From: Deltaproteobacteria bacterium
Lineage (GTDB): Bacteria; Desulfobacterota; DSM-4660; Desulfatiglandales; HGW-15
Length of the DNA stretch: 9,500 bases
Reading direction: 5' to 3'
Assembly (NCBI GenBank): GCA_019308985.1
Contig: JAFDHB010000135.1
Coordinates: 1 to 9,500 of the forward strand
Below are positions 1 to 6,549 of the stretch, in pieces. Numbering within the stretch: position 1 is the first letter of the stretch; each line of letters opens with the position of its first letter. A program made the position numbers and the translations under genes. The notes beneath the pieces were generated by a model, which worked only from the letters and a program-made list of their open reading frames with translations, searched no databases and had not been told where the DNA came from.

Positions 1-136
1 GGGAGGGGGCAGAACTCCCCCGCAGATAAGTCGCAGAAAAGACCAGCCCGGGAGGCTCGGAACGCAAGAAAAGGCATCATCACCCCCGTTCGTCCATCAC
101 CGAGTTCTCTGAATTGCTTTTCAAACGGCTAAAATG
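1..136. other. Window edge, non-coding stretch with a G/C hairpin
   Basis: No coding region is supported here. The first 21 bases can fold, because GGGGG at 5-9 pairs with CCCCC at 17-21 around a 7-base loop (alternatively GGGAG 1-5 with CTCCC 15-19). No T-run follows on either strand, so it is not a convincing intrinsic terminator. It lies downstream of the minus-strand methyltransferase and might mark the end of that transcript or of a gene outside the window. Confidence 0.3.
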
Positions 137-724
137 TTACGAAAAATCTACAAAGTAGTTCCATTGGCTCTTTTCCAGTAGGGCCGCCTTGCTCAAAAGC
201 ACCTTTGGTCTTTCAACAAGCACGAATCCGGCGCCCTGAGCCTTTTGTATAGTTTCTTCGAAGTCCTCCTTTGATACATGGAATGGTGGTTCTACCACGA
301 GCAGTCGCCCTTGAGGTCTGAGGGCTTCAGCTATCTCCTTGAAGAAACTTCTTTGATCAGGAAGTTCGTGTATCATGTAGAAGGCAAGGGCAAAGTCTAT
401 CTCCCGGGGGATGTTTACCATGAGTTCTTCGCACCTGTGCAATGTGATGCGCTCCTCAAGCTCAGTCCCCAGGATCTTGTCTCTCAGTATCTGAAGCATC
501 CCTTCCTGCAGGTCAACAGCAATGACCCGGCCTGATGGGCCGACCATGTACGCCATATCGATCGAGAAAAAGCCCGGCCCGCAACCAAAATCCAGCACCG
601 TCATCCCTTCTGTGACGTAAGGTTCCAGGATCTTGCGGGGATTCTGAAACCACCTCCTGATTCGACTATCCAGGCTCCCTGCCCTTTCCACGGGACAGAC
701 GCAATCTTTCTCTTTTCCCGTCAC
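137..724 (-). CDS. Class I SAM-dependent methyltransferase
   Basis: A 195-residue cytoplasmic protein with a Rossmann-like methyltransferase core. Motif I, VLDFGCGPG, is at residues 43-51 and forms the SAM-binding glycine loop. The acidic residue closing strand 2 is Asp71 in VIAVDL. A later strand (FALAFYMIHEL) fits motif IV of the Methyltransf_11/25 families. The N-terminus is distinctive: a CxCP segment at 8-11, then LDSRIRRWFQNPRKIL before motif I. The start is a GTG at 722-724, read on the minus strand and preceded by an AGGAAG ribosome site about 7 bases upstream. The protein is short for a UbiE-type enzyme and has no added substrate domain, so the methyl acceptor (small molecule, lipid, metalloid or protein) cannot be told. 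It lies 121 bases downstream of the DUF3795 gene on the same strand, so the two are likely co-transcribed. The fold assignment is firm and the substrate is unknown. Confidence 0.88.
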   Translation of the reverse strand: MTGKEKDCVCPVERAGSLDSRIRRWFQNPRKILEPYVTEGMTVLDFGCGPGFFSIDMAYMVGPSGRVIAVDLQEGMLQILRDKILGTELEERITLHRCEELMVNIPREIDFALAFYMIHELPDQRSFFKEIAEALRPQGRLLVVEPPFHVSKEDFEETIQKAQGAGFVLVERPKVLLSKAALLEKSQWNYFVDFS

Positions 725-845
725 GCTCGTTCTTCCTTTGAATTGAGTGAAAGGGATGTCTTTGGGGTGCGATTCTTCTTTCCCCTTGGGGCTCGATGCT
801 CATTCAGTTGTGTGGATGGAATGACCCCTTCTTTCCATCAAAGAA
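725..845 (-). other. Spacer between DUF3795 gene and methyltransferase gene, with inverted repeat
   Basis: The spacer lies just downstream of the DUF3795 stop. It holds a 7-bp inverted repeat, GATGGAA at 815-821 and TTCCATC at 833-839, with an 11-base loop. The perfect 10-base palindrome CCCCTTGGGG is at 782-791. Neither is followed by a T-run on the minus strand, so they do not look like a strong terminator. An mRNA-stabilising or processing role is possible but unproven. Confidence 0.25.
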
Positions 846-1337
846 CTAGTCCAGATCCAGTTCGGCTTTGCATTGATTACACCTTACAACACCCCTGAAG
901 AGCCTGTTGCCGCATTCCGGACAGACATAGCGGGCCTCCTCATCCTCGATCCATTTCTCCGTACCAACCTCCCGCCAGTAGGGAATAGCCCGCAGGATCA
1001 CCTTCTTGCCCACGGTCATGGGGAAATCTTCAATATACCGGCACGGGAACTCATCGCATTCATGACACCCAAGGTAGCCCTTTTCATGGGTGCACTGCCT
1101 GATCTCGCACTGTCGGCAATGCATGAATTGTTCATCGGATCTGCAGCCACTGCACTTGATATCTTCCACGGTTAGGCTTTCGCTGTTGGGGAGTGTCCCT
1201 TTGCCCGGGACTTCCCCCTTGTAAAGACTCAGCAGCCTCTCCTTGAACTTTACGTTGTTGTCCCTGTGTGCAATGTAGATGGCACATACCCCGCAATAGA
1301 GACCGCAAGGAGAAACCAGGGCTCGGTTAATGGGCAT
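846..1337 (-). CDS. DUF3795-type cysteine-rich zinc-binding protein
   Basis: A 163-residue protein that opens with the PCGLYCGxC motif (Cys11, Cys15, Cys18) typical of DUF3795 proteins, which are small cytoplasmic proteins of unknown function found in anaerobic bacteria and archaea. Further pairs follow: Cys62/Cys65 (KCSGC), Cys74/Cys77/Cys82, and Cys91/Cys94 with Cys99 (GCHECDEFPC). The C-terminus adds a zinc-ribbon pair, CPEC at 139-142 and CNQC at 153-156. That makes 15 cysteines, enough for several zinc or iron-sulfur sites. No signal peptide or membrane segment is present. The ATG start is well supported by AAGGAGGTT at 1346-1354 with 8-base spacing. A sigma70-like promoter lies directly upstream. 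The methyltransferase gene follows on the same strand. The family call is good; the biochemical role is not known and none is claimed. Confidence 0.85.
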   Translation of the reverse strand: MPINRALVSPCGLYCGVCAIYIAHRDNNVKFKERLLSLYKGEVPGKGTLPNSESLTVEDIKCSGCRSDEQFMHCRQCEIRQCTHEKGYLGCHECDEFPCRYIEDFPMTVGKKVILRAIPYWREVGTEKWIEDEEARYVCPECGNRLFRGVVRCNQCKAELDLD

Positions 1338-1360
1338 GGTTTTGTAACCTCCTTCAAGGC

Positions 1361-1389
1361 TTGTTAACCCAACTTTCTGGGCTTGTCAA
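1361..1389 (-). promoter_or_regulatory. Putative sigma70 promoter of the DUF3795-methyltransferase unit
   Basis: Read on the minus strand, a perfect -35 hexamer TTGACA (1384-1389) is followed after 17 bases by TAACAA (1361-1366), a weak -10 matching 3 of 6 consensus positions. The -35 sits inside the palindrome GCTTG-T-CAAGC (1381-1391). Transcription would begin near 1354, at the edge of the AAGGAGG ribosome site, giving a leader of only about 17 bases. Confidence 0.42.
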
Positions 1390-1619
1390 GCAAACGGGAC
1401 CAAACCACCCCTTGCCCAAGGCATTTCTTGCCTCAATCCCCTTGGCTAGCGCCCTTTCTAATAGCCGATTCTTTGGCCTATGCCCCATATTTCCCCAGGG
1501 GGCGGCTGTTTTGCCTTTGGTGGTGCCCGGGGAGAATACGCTGCCCGCTCTTTTTGGGGTATTGATCTTGAAAATTCGATATGATAACGTGGCGTATCCC
1601 CCAAAGGAGAAAGGCGCAA

Positions 1620-1754
1620 ATGCCGCCGGCCGCTAAGCATGGTTCATGCTGCCGGGCTCAAGGCCTGTACAAGGAGGTCATTCAACCCTGGGTGCTGAAA
1701 TCCCTGTCGAGCCGTCTGGGTGAGTCATGCAATTGTTTATTGAGCAACTGTTGA
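1620..1754 (+). CDS. Candidate 44-codon leader ORF overlapping the livH start
   Basis: An ATG at 1620 opens a 44-codon frame that ends with TGA at 1752-1754, overlapping the first 28 bases of livH in another frame. AAAGGAG at 1603-1609 (10-base spacing) and AAAGG at 1610-1614 (5-base spacing) could serve as ribosome sites. The internal AAGGAGGTC at 1671-1679 belongs to its Lys-Glu-Val codons and lies 13 bases before an in-frame GTG at 1692. No homology is recognised. It may be a translated leader that carries ribosomes to the weakly primed livH start, the remains of an upstream gene, or chance. Confidence 0.22.
   Translation: MPPAAKHGSCCRAQGLYKEVIQPWVLKSLSSRLGESCNCLLSNC
1671..1679 (+). promoter_or_regulatory. 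Strong Shine-Dalgarno-like site displaced from livH
   Basis: AAGGAGGTC is a near-perfect anti-16S match but ends 47 bases before the livH ATG, and a TGA in the livH frame at 1721-1723 rules out a 5' extension of livH. The nearest start codon downstream is a GTG at 1692, which is not in the livH frame. livH itself has only GGGTGAG at 1718-1724, 2 bases from its ATG. Confidence 0.3.
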
Positions 1755-2590
1755 ACGGTATCGCCATGGGCTCTATTTACGCCCTGATCACTCTGGGACT
1801 GGCCCTGGTCTACGGTATCCTTCGCATCCTGCACGTGGCCCATGCAGGTGTCTATACGGTCGGAGCCTACGCGGGGTTGTTTTGCTTCCAGCTGACCGGG
1901 AGCCTCATACTCGCGACCCTGATCAGCATGGCCTTTTGTGCCCTTCTCGGCGTCGCCATCGAACGCTTCGTCTATTACCCCCTGCTGAAATATCCCCCCT
2001 TTGTACCGCTGATCGGAAGCATTGCTATTATGCTGGCCATTGAAGAGTTGTGCCGCCTGATTGCGGGTCCCCATATCCTGACTTTTCCGGCCAAGCTCCC
2101 CTTCCCGGCCATTCACCTGTCAGGGATCACGGTCTCGCCCACCCTCATCGCGGTCTACTGTATTACTGGCGCTGTTTTGGGCTTTTTGTGGTATGTTACC
2201 AGCTTTACCGAACTAGGGCTTGCGATGCGGGCCACCTCCCAAGATATCTCCATAGCCGATGCCATGGGCATCAACAGCCACTTCGTCGTGAGTATCACCT
2301 TTGTGATCGGCTCGGCCGTGGCGGCAATCGCTGGAATCCTGGTAGGCATCTACTACAATCAGGTGTATCCGACCATGGGAGCGGTTCCGGCCTATAAGAC
2401 CTTGGCCCTGATCGTGGTCGGCGGATTGGGATCGGTCCCTGGAGCTGTCATTGCCGCTATGCTGCTCGGAGTCGCTGAGACCCTTTTGATCGGCTATGCC
2501 AATATCCCTCTCCCAAGGGATGCCCTTGCATTTATCGCCATGATCGGTGTACTCATGTGGCGCTCCGAGGGTCTGCTCGGATCCCGATGA
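1727..2590 (+). CDS. livH: Branched-chain amino acid ABC transporter permease LivH
   Basis: A 287-residue inner-membrane permease, one of the two membrane subunits of the HAAT-type importer that takes up leucine, isoleucine, valine or related compounds delivered by a periplasmic binding protein. The N-terminal NGIAMGSIYALITLGLALVYG segment (10-30) and HxAHAGxYxxGAY (36-48) are the LivH counterparts of the family's NGL..G..YAL and N.AHG..GAY motifs. The cytoplasmic coupling loop that contacts the ATPases is GLAMRATSQD...GI (164-182). GGLGSVPG is at 232-239. About eight hydrophobic segments are present and the length matches the family. The ATG is the first possible start, because a TGA in frame lies 2 codons upstream. 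Its ribosome site is weak and very close, so initiation may depend on upstream translation. It is the first gene of livHMGFJ. Confidence 0.95.
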   Translation: MQLFIEQLLNGIAMGSIYALITLGLALVYGILRILHVAHAGVYTVGAYAGLFCFQLTGSLILATLISMAFCALLGVAIERFVYYPLLKYPPFVPLIGSIAIMLAIEELCRLIAGPHILTFPAKLPFPAIHLSGITVSPTLIAVYCITGAVLGFLWYVTSFTELGLAMRATSQDISIADAMGINSHFVVSITFVIGSAVAAIAGILVGIYYNQVYPTMGAVPAYKTLALIVVGGLGSVPGAVIAAMLLGVAETLLIGYANIPLPRDALAFIAMIGVLMWRSEGLLGSR

Positions 2591-2621
2591 GGGCCCGGCA
2601 TAGAAAAGGAAAGGACGAGTG

Positions 2622-2678
2622 ATGTTTTCCCGGGAAGGTTACGCAAACATCGTCAAAGAGGCAAGAGGCGAACTTTGA
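2622..2678 (+). CDS. Candidate 18-codon ORF coupled to livM
   Basis: The ATG at 2622 is preceded by AAGGA (2611-2615, 6-base spacing), a better initiation region than that of livM itself. It encodes 18 residues (MFSREGYANIVKEARGEL) and stops at TGA 2676-2678. This stop overlaps the TTG start of livM (2675-2677) in the arrangement TTGA. Such an overlap is the classic geometry for translational coupling, so this may be a leader minicistron. The alternative is that it is the true N-terminus of livM, separated from the rest by a one-base frameshift in the genome or the assembly. Confidence 0.4.
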   Translation: MFSREGYANIVKEARGEL

Positions 2679-3559
2679 GCGGCTACGTCATCACCATCGG
2701 AACCCTTATTGCGATCTATGCCATTGTGGTATGTGGCTTGAATGTCATCGTCGGTTTTGCCGGACAGATATCTTTGGGTCATGCGGCCTTTTTCGGCATT
2801 GGCGCATACGCGGCTGCCTTGCTGGCGACCAAAGGGGGATTTTCATTCTGGACAGCGCTGCCCTGCGTTATTGCCATTAGCGGCCTTATCGGCCTTCTGC
2901 TCGGTTTGCCCAGCCTGCGAGTAAGGGAGGACTTTCTGGCCATCACCACGATAGGCATAAACTTTATTGTGGAAGCCCTGTTTCTCTATGTGCCTTTTTT
3001 TGGGGGTGCCCTTGGAATAGGTGGTATCCCCAGGGTCCTGCTTTTTGGCGTAAAACTCAAGGGGCTTTCCTTCTTCTATTTGTGCCTTTTCTTTCTTGTG
3101 ATTGTGATATTGATATGCTGGTGGTTCAGGCGCTGTTGGGCGGGACTGGCCTGCTTTGCCTTGAGAGAAGAAGAATCCGCAGCGGCAAGCATGGGTATTT
3201 CACCGGTGCGCTTCAAGCTGCTGGCATTCGTGATTGGAACTGCCATGGCAGGCCTGGGGGGAGCCCTCTACGCCCACTATATCCGATTCATCGCTGCCAC
3301 TGATTTTTCGTTTCCGGTTTCGATCCTGTTCTTGAGCATGGTAGTCCTGGGAGGAACGGGAACCCTGTGGGGACCGGTGCTCGGTGCGCTGATACTGGGC
3401 GCTTTGCCCGAGATCTTCAGGCCGCTTGTGGACTACCGGTTTCTGTTCTATATGGTGTTGCTCCTCGTTATGATACGCTTTCAGCCGGCCGGGCTGTTGG
3501 GTGAAGGCAGCGCGGTGCGCCGAATGTTGTCATCGGCGATTGCAGGAGTTCGCCAATGA
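2675..3559 (+). CDS. livM: Branched-chain amino acid ABC transporter permease LivM
   Basis: A 294-residue inner-membrane permease, the partner of LivH in the transport channel. The hallmark GFAGQISLGHAAFFGIGAY is at residues 27-45, and the C-terminal GGTGTLWGPVLGA starts at 226. The coupling loop reads CFALREEESAAASMGI. About eight to nine hydrophobic segments are present. The start is unusual: the open frame extends back to the livH stop (TGA 2588-2590, same frame) but holds no ATG or GTG, so the TTG at 2675 is the only ordinary initiation codon. An AGAGG at 2664-2668 lies 6 bases upstream. This start overlaps the stop of a short upstream ORF. Many LivM proteins have a longer N-terminus, so a frameshifted start remains possible. 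The gene ends in an ATGA overlap with livG. Confidence 0.93.
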   Translation: MSGYVITIGTLIAIYAIVVCGLNVIVGFAGQISLGHAAFFGIGAYAAALLATKGGFSFWTALPCVIAISGLIGLLLGLPSLRVREDFLAITTIGINFIVEALFLYVPFFGGALGIGGIPRVLLFGVKLKGLSFFYLCLFFLVIVILICWWFRRCWAGLACFALREEESAAASMGISPVRFKLLAFVIGTAMAGLGGALYAHYIRFIAATDFSFPVSILFLSMVVLGGTGTLWGPVLGALILGALPEIFRPLVDYRFLFYMVLLLVMIRFQPAGLLGEGSAVRRMLSSAIAGVRQ

Positions 3560-4323
3560 GCCGAGCGCTCCTCGAGGTCAAAGAAGTATCCAAATATTTC
3601 GGTGGCCTGAAAGCACTGGACCAGGTGGGGTTCGATGTCACGGCCGGGGAAATCCTCGGTTTGATAGGCCCCAACGGTGCTGGCAAAACAGTGTGCTTCA
3701 ACTTGATCTGCGGGGTCTACAGGCCCACTTCCGGAAAGATCTTTTTTGACGGCCAGCGCCTGGATGGCACTTCACCCTACCAGATAGCCAGTAAAGGAGT
3801 CGGTCGGACTTTCCAGATCGTAAAGCCCTTTGGCGCACTCAGCGTCCTTGAAAACGTCCTGGTGGCCAAGGGCATAAAGAAATACGGCCGCTTCTCCACC
3901 ATATGGTCGACCTGGAAGTCCAGGGCCGAGATCAACGGGGCACTTGAAATCCTTGAGCGCGTGGGCCTGAAAGACCTGGCCCAACGTCAAGCAGGGCTTC
4001 TGCCCCTGGGAAACCTCCGCCGCCTTGAAATAGCCCGGGCCCTGCTGGTCGGGCATAAGCTCTTGTTGCTGGACGAATCCTTCTCCGGTTTACGGCACGA
4101 GGAAATCATCCAGCTTGAAAAACTCATCCGCAACATTCGCAAGAGCGGGATAACGGTCTTGTTGATCGAGCACAATATGCGGGTAGCCATGGGCCTTTGC
4201 GACCGGCTGGTGGTGCTGGATCACGGCAGGAAGATTGCCGAAGGCCTGCCCCGGGAGATCCAACAAAACGAAGCCGTTATAGAGGCCTATTTGGGCCGGA
4301 GGGAGGCGCCTGATGCTGCTTGA
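3556..4323 (+). CDS. livG: Branched-chain amino acid ABC transporter ATP-binding protein LivG
   Basis: A 255-residue cytoplasmic ATPase that powers uptake as a heterodimer with LivF. Walker A is GPNGAGKT (38-45), the Q-loop is Gln87 in GRTFQ, and the signature region is LPLGNLRRLEIARAL (149-163). Walker B is LLLLDE (169-174) with catalytic Glu174, and the H-loop is His206 in IEHNM. The C-terminal ALxVLDHG and IEAYLG segments are typical of the LivG branched-chain extension. The signature (LPLGN) and the residue after Walker B (Ser175 instead of the usual Pro) differ from textbook LivG, but all catalytic residues are present. Its ATG overlaps the livM stop (ATGA), with AGGAG at 3544-3548 as ribosome site, and its end overlaps livF by 11 bases. 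Both suggest coupled translation. Confidence 0.95.
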   Translation: MSRALLEVKEVSKYFGGLKALDQVGFDVTAGEILGLIGPNGAGKTVCFNLICGVYRPTSGKIFFDGQRLDGTSPYQIASKGVGRTFQIVKPFGALSVLENVLVAKGIKKYGRFSTIWSTWKSRAEINGALEILERVGLKDLAQRQAGLLPLGNLRRLEIARALLVGHKLLLLDESFSGLRHEEIIQLEKLIRNIRKSGITVLLIEHNMRVAMGLCDRLVVLDHGRKIAEGLPREIQQNEAVIEAYLGRREAPDAA

Positions 4324-5023
4324 AGCCCGAGACCTCCATATATCCTACGGGGATATCCGAGCGGTTGACGGCGTGAGCTTCATGCTTCGGCAGGGGGAGC
4401 TGGTTTCCATTATCGGGGCCAACGGCGCTGGAAAATCTTCGATCCTAAATGGAGTCATGGGAATCGTGCCCTTGAATAGGGGCACCATAAGTTTTGAAGG
4501 GACTGAAACTACGCCCTTGGCCGCTTATCAGCGTGCAAGGGCCGGAATCCGCATGGTGCCTGAAAGGGCCAGGGTCTTTCCTCGCCTTACGGTATACGAG
4601 AATCTGATGATCGGGGCCTATGGCCTGCGCAAACGCCTCAATCTGGCCAAGCAGATTGCGTGGCTCCACGAGCTCTTCCCCATCCTGAGAGATAGAAACG
4701 ACCAACCGGCAAACACCCTTTCCGGTGGTGAGCAGCAGCAATTGTCCATTGCCCGCGCCCTCATCTCGGATCCGAAACTGCTCCTGGTGGATGAAGTCTC
4801 AATGGGACTCATGCCCAAGCTGGTGGATCAGGTCTTCAATCTACTCAGACAGCTCAACCGAGATCATGGCCTCAGCATCCTGGTTGTGGAACAAAATGCC
4901 ATGGCATCCCTGAAGATCTCGCACCGGGCCTATGTCCTGGAGACCGGGACCTGTGTTCACGAGGGAAAGGCAGACGAGTTGCTCGAGGACCCGAGGGTCA
5001 GGCAGGTGTATTTGGGCCAGTGA
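4313..5023 (+). CDS. livF: Branched-chain amino acid ABC transporter ATP-binding protein LivF
   Basis: A 236-residue ATPase, the second nucleotide-binding subunit of the Liv importer. Walker A is GANGAGKS (35-42). The VPERARVFPRLTVYENL stretch (82-98) is the LivF version of the Q-loop region (VPEgRrvFp.ltv). The signature is LSGGEQQQLSIARAL (136-150), and Walker B is LLLVDE (156-161). The switch position is VVEQN with Gln194, which is normal for LivF in place of His. The length is normal. The start overlaps livG by 11 bases, with a strong purine-rich ribosome site (GGAGGGAGG, 4298-4306). After its stop, 88 bases with a strong hairpin separate it from the binding-protein gene. Confidence 0.96.
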   Translation: MLLEARDLHISYGDIRAVDGVSFMLRQGELVSIIGANGAGKSSILNGVMGIVPLNRGTISFEGTETTPLAAYQRARAGIRMVPERARVFPRLTVYENLMIGAYGLRKRLNLAKQIAWLHELFPILRDRNDQPANTLSGGEQQQLSIARALISDPKLLLVDEVSMGLMPKLVDQVFNLLRQLNRDHGLSILVVEQNAMASLKISHRAYVLETGTCVHEGKADELLEDPRVRQVYLGQ

Positions 5024-5036
5024 CACCGGATTTGGC

Positions 5037-5057
5037 CCTGTGGGTTAAGCCCACAGG
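5037..5057 (+). terminator. Hairpin between livF and livJ, possible attenuator or stability element
   Basis: CCTGTGGG (5037-5044) pairs perfectly with CCCACAGG (5050-5057) around a 5-base TTAAG loop, starting 13 bases after the livF stop. No T-run follows (AGAACAAACAG), so it is unlikely to be a full intrinsic terminator. Its place before the binding-protein gene resembles hairpins that protect or separate mRNA segments so that the binding protein can be made in excess over the membrane subunits. That role is inferred. Confidence 0.45.
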
Positions 5058-5111
5058 AGAACAAACAGAATGAAACCTTAACAACCAAACGACCGAAAGG
5101 AGGAAGAAGAC

Positions 5112-6263
5112 ATGAAAATTGCAAAGACACTCATTGCCGTGACTTTCGTTACCCTTCTTGCAGCTGGCGGGGTATTCGCAGCCGACACGATCAAGATCGG
5201 CCTTATGGCCCCCCTCACCGGTTTCGCTGCTGCCGATGGCGCCAGTGTGCACAATTCGGTGAAATTGGCCGTTGAGCGGGTCAACAACGAGGGCGGTGTG
5301 CTGGGCAAAAAAGTCGAACTCATTGTCTACGACGATCGCGCAGACGGCAAAGAGGCCGTGGCAGTAGCCCGGAAGCTCATTCAACAGGACCGGGTGATCG
5401 CCGTTGTGGCCGGCTCTTACAGCACCCCCAGCCGGGCGTCGGCCCCCATTTTCCAGGACGAAGAGATCCCCTTCGTGGCAGCCTATGCGGTCCATCCGGA
5501 CATAACCAAGGCAGGCAATTATTGCTTCCGCAATGGATTTCTCGGGATGGTAGAGGGGAAGTCCGCCGGTTACGTCGCCGTTGAAATGTTGAAAGCAAAG
5601 CGGATCGCCCTGCTGACGACAGACAACGATTTTGGTCGCGAAATGGCGGCCGGCTTCAAGGATTACATCAAGAATCGGGGCAAAGGCGCAAGCATTGTCT
5701 ACGAAAAGACCTACCCCTTCAAAGAAAAGGACTACAAGCCCTATCTTTCCAGGATCAAAGGCACAAACGCCGACCTGATTGTGGTGAGCGGCTATTACTT
5801 TCACACGGCGCCTATCCTCAAGCAAGCCAGAGAAATGGGAATCAACACCCAGGTCCTCGGCGAAGAAGGCGCTGATTCGCCCAAGACCATCGAGATCGCC
5901 GGCAAGGCCGCCGAAGGCTTCATTATGGTGACCAACCTCAACCGCGATGATCCCAGGCCGGAGGTTCAACACTTCCTGAAGGAATACGAAAGCCGCTACA
6001 AGATCCAGCCGGATATGGTGGGAGCATCAGCCTATGATGGCTTTATGATCATCTGCGAGGCCATCAAGAGGGCCGGCAGCACCGAGGGGAAGGCCATCCG
6101 TGCCGCGATCGCCGCCACCAAGGATTTCAATGCCTTGACAGGTGTTATCAAGGGATTTAACGACATCGGTGAGGTCGTCAAAGAAGTCCAGGTCCAGGTC
6201 GTAAGGGGCGGCCGCTTCCACTACTATGGGGTCGTGAAGGACATCAGTCTGATTACACCATAA
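5112..6263 (+). CDS. livJ: Periplasmic branched-chain amino acid-type substrate-binding protein (LivJ/LivK family)
   Basis: A 383-residue type I periplasmic binding protein (Peripla_BP_6 family) that captures the substrate and delivers it to LivHM. A Sec signal peptide occupies residues 1-23, with a Lys-containing start, a hydrophobic core and an AxA-like end (VFA|AD). There is no lipobox cysteine, so the protein should be soluble in the periplasm of a Gram-negative cell. The mature start TIKIGLMAPLTG (26-37) and GGVLGKKVELIVYDD (61-75) are family hallmarks. GSYSTPSR (101-108) falls in the ligand-contacting region of lobe 1. The start has the best ribosome site in the operon (AAAGGAGG at 5096-5103, 8 bases before ATG). 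Together with the preceding hairpin, this fits higher expression than the other subunits. The ligand is not certain, since this family also binds amides, urea and aromatic acids. The symbol follows the family, not a proven specificity. Confidence 0.93.
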   Translation: MKIAKTLIAVTFVTLLAAGGVFAADTIKIGLMAPLTGFAAADGASVHNSVKLAVERVNNEGGVLGKKVELIVYDDRADGKEAVAVARKLIQQDRVIAVVAGSYSTPSRASAPIFQDEEIPFVAAYAVHPDITKAGNYCFRNGFLGMVEGKSAGYVAVEMLKAKRIALLTTDNDFGREMAAGFKDYIKNRGKGASIVYEKTYPFKEKDYKPYLSRIKGTNADLIVVSGYYFHTAPILKQAREMGINTQVLGEEGADSPKTIEIAGKAAEGFIMVTNLNRDDPRPEVQHFLKEYESRYKIQPDMVGASAYDGFMIICEAIKRAGSTEGKAIRAAIAATKDFNALTGVIKGFNDIGEVVKEVQVQVVRGGRFHYYGVVKDISLITP

Positions 6264-6281
6264 CTTCTTTCACATCCCCAA

Positions 6282-6316
6282 GGCCCCTTCCCTCTTCGAG
6301 GGAGGGGCTTTTCCTT
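6282..6316 (+). terminator. Intrinsic terminator of the liv operon
   Basis: GCCCC (6283-6287) and TCCCTC (6289-6294) pair with GAGGGA (6298-6303) and GGGGC (6304-6308). The stem has a one-base T bulge and a TTC loop, and is followed by TTTTCCTTCTCT. It lies about 20 bases after the livJ stop. Upstream AA and downstream TTTT can extend the stem. This is a good rho-independent terminator for the livHMGFJ transcript. Confidence 0.85.
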
Positions 6317-6329
6317 CTCTCTCTAAGAT

Positions 6330-6432
<103 letters not shown>

Positions 6433-6503
6433 CACGTTATCTGACCACAGGAGCGTCACATGTCTTAACATCATTGACGTTTGAAACCGTGCCAGTTCTT
6501 TTT

Positions 6504-6531
6504 TGGACAAAAGTGACAATGAGGATATAAT
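6504..6531 (+). promoter_or_regulatory. Near-consensus sigma70 promoter
   Basis: TGGACA (6504-6509, 5 of 6 matches to the -35 consensus) is followed after 16 bases by a perfect TATAAT (6526-6531). It is the best promoter in the window. Transcription should start near 6538 and run into the candidate small ORF and the HD-domain gene. Confidence 0.65.
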
Positions 6532-6549
6532 AGACGCTGGAAGGAGAAA

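Larger units (their letters stand above)
1338..1726. other. Divergent intergenic region between the minus-strand unit and the liv operon
   Basis: Besides the minus-strand promoter, this 389-base region contains a possible plus-strand -10 element TATGAT at 1580-1585 without a good -35 at 16-18 bases. It also has a 6-bp hairpin, AGCATG at 1636-1641 and CATGCT at 1645-1650, and a direct repeat CTGGGTG at 1688-1694 and 1716-1722. A perfect AAGGAGGTC ribosome-like site lies at 1671-1679. The liv promoter and any operator must lie here, but no recognisable regulator site (for example an Lrp box) could be identified. The reading frames across 1361-1640 have no family resemblance and are treated as chance. 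Confidence 0.4.

Noticed and set aside
1361..1640. Open frames on both strands in the divergent intergenic region
   Set aside because: The Pro/Leu-rich translations have no motif. The region carries the promoter elements and lacks good ribosome sites for these frames.
1682..2116. 144-codon minus-strand open frame opposite livH
   Set aside because: It is a Gln/Asp/Gly-rich low-complexity translation antisense to a clear permease; no start signals and no family resemblance.
4998..5972. Long (324-codon) open frame on the minus strand opposite livJ
   Set aside because: It lies wholly over the well-supported livJ gene, has no family motifs, and reflects GC-biased codon positions of the sense gene.
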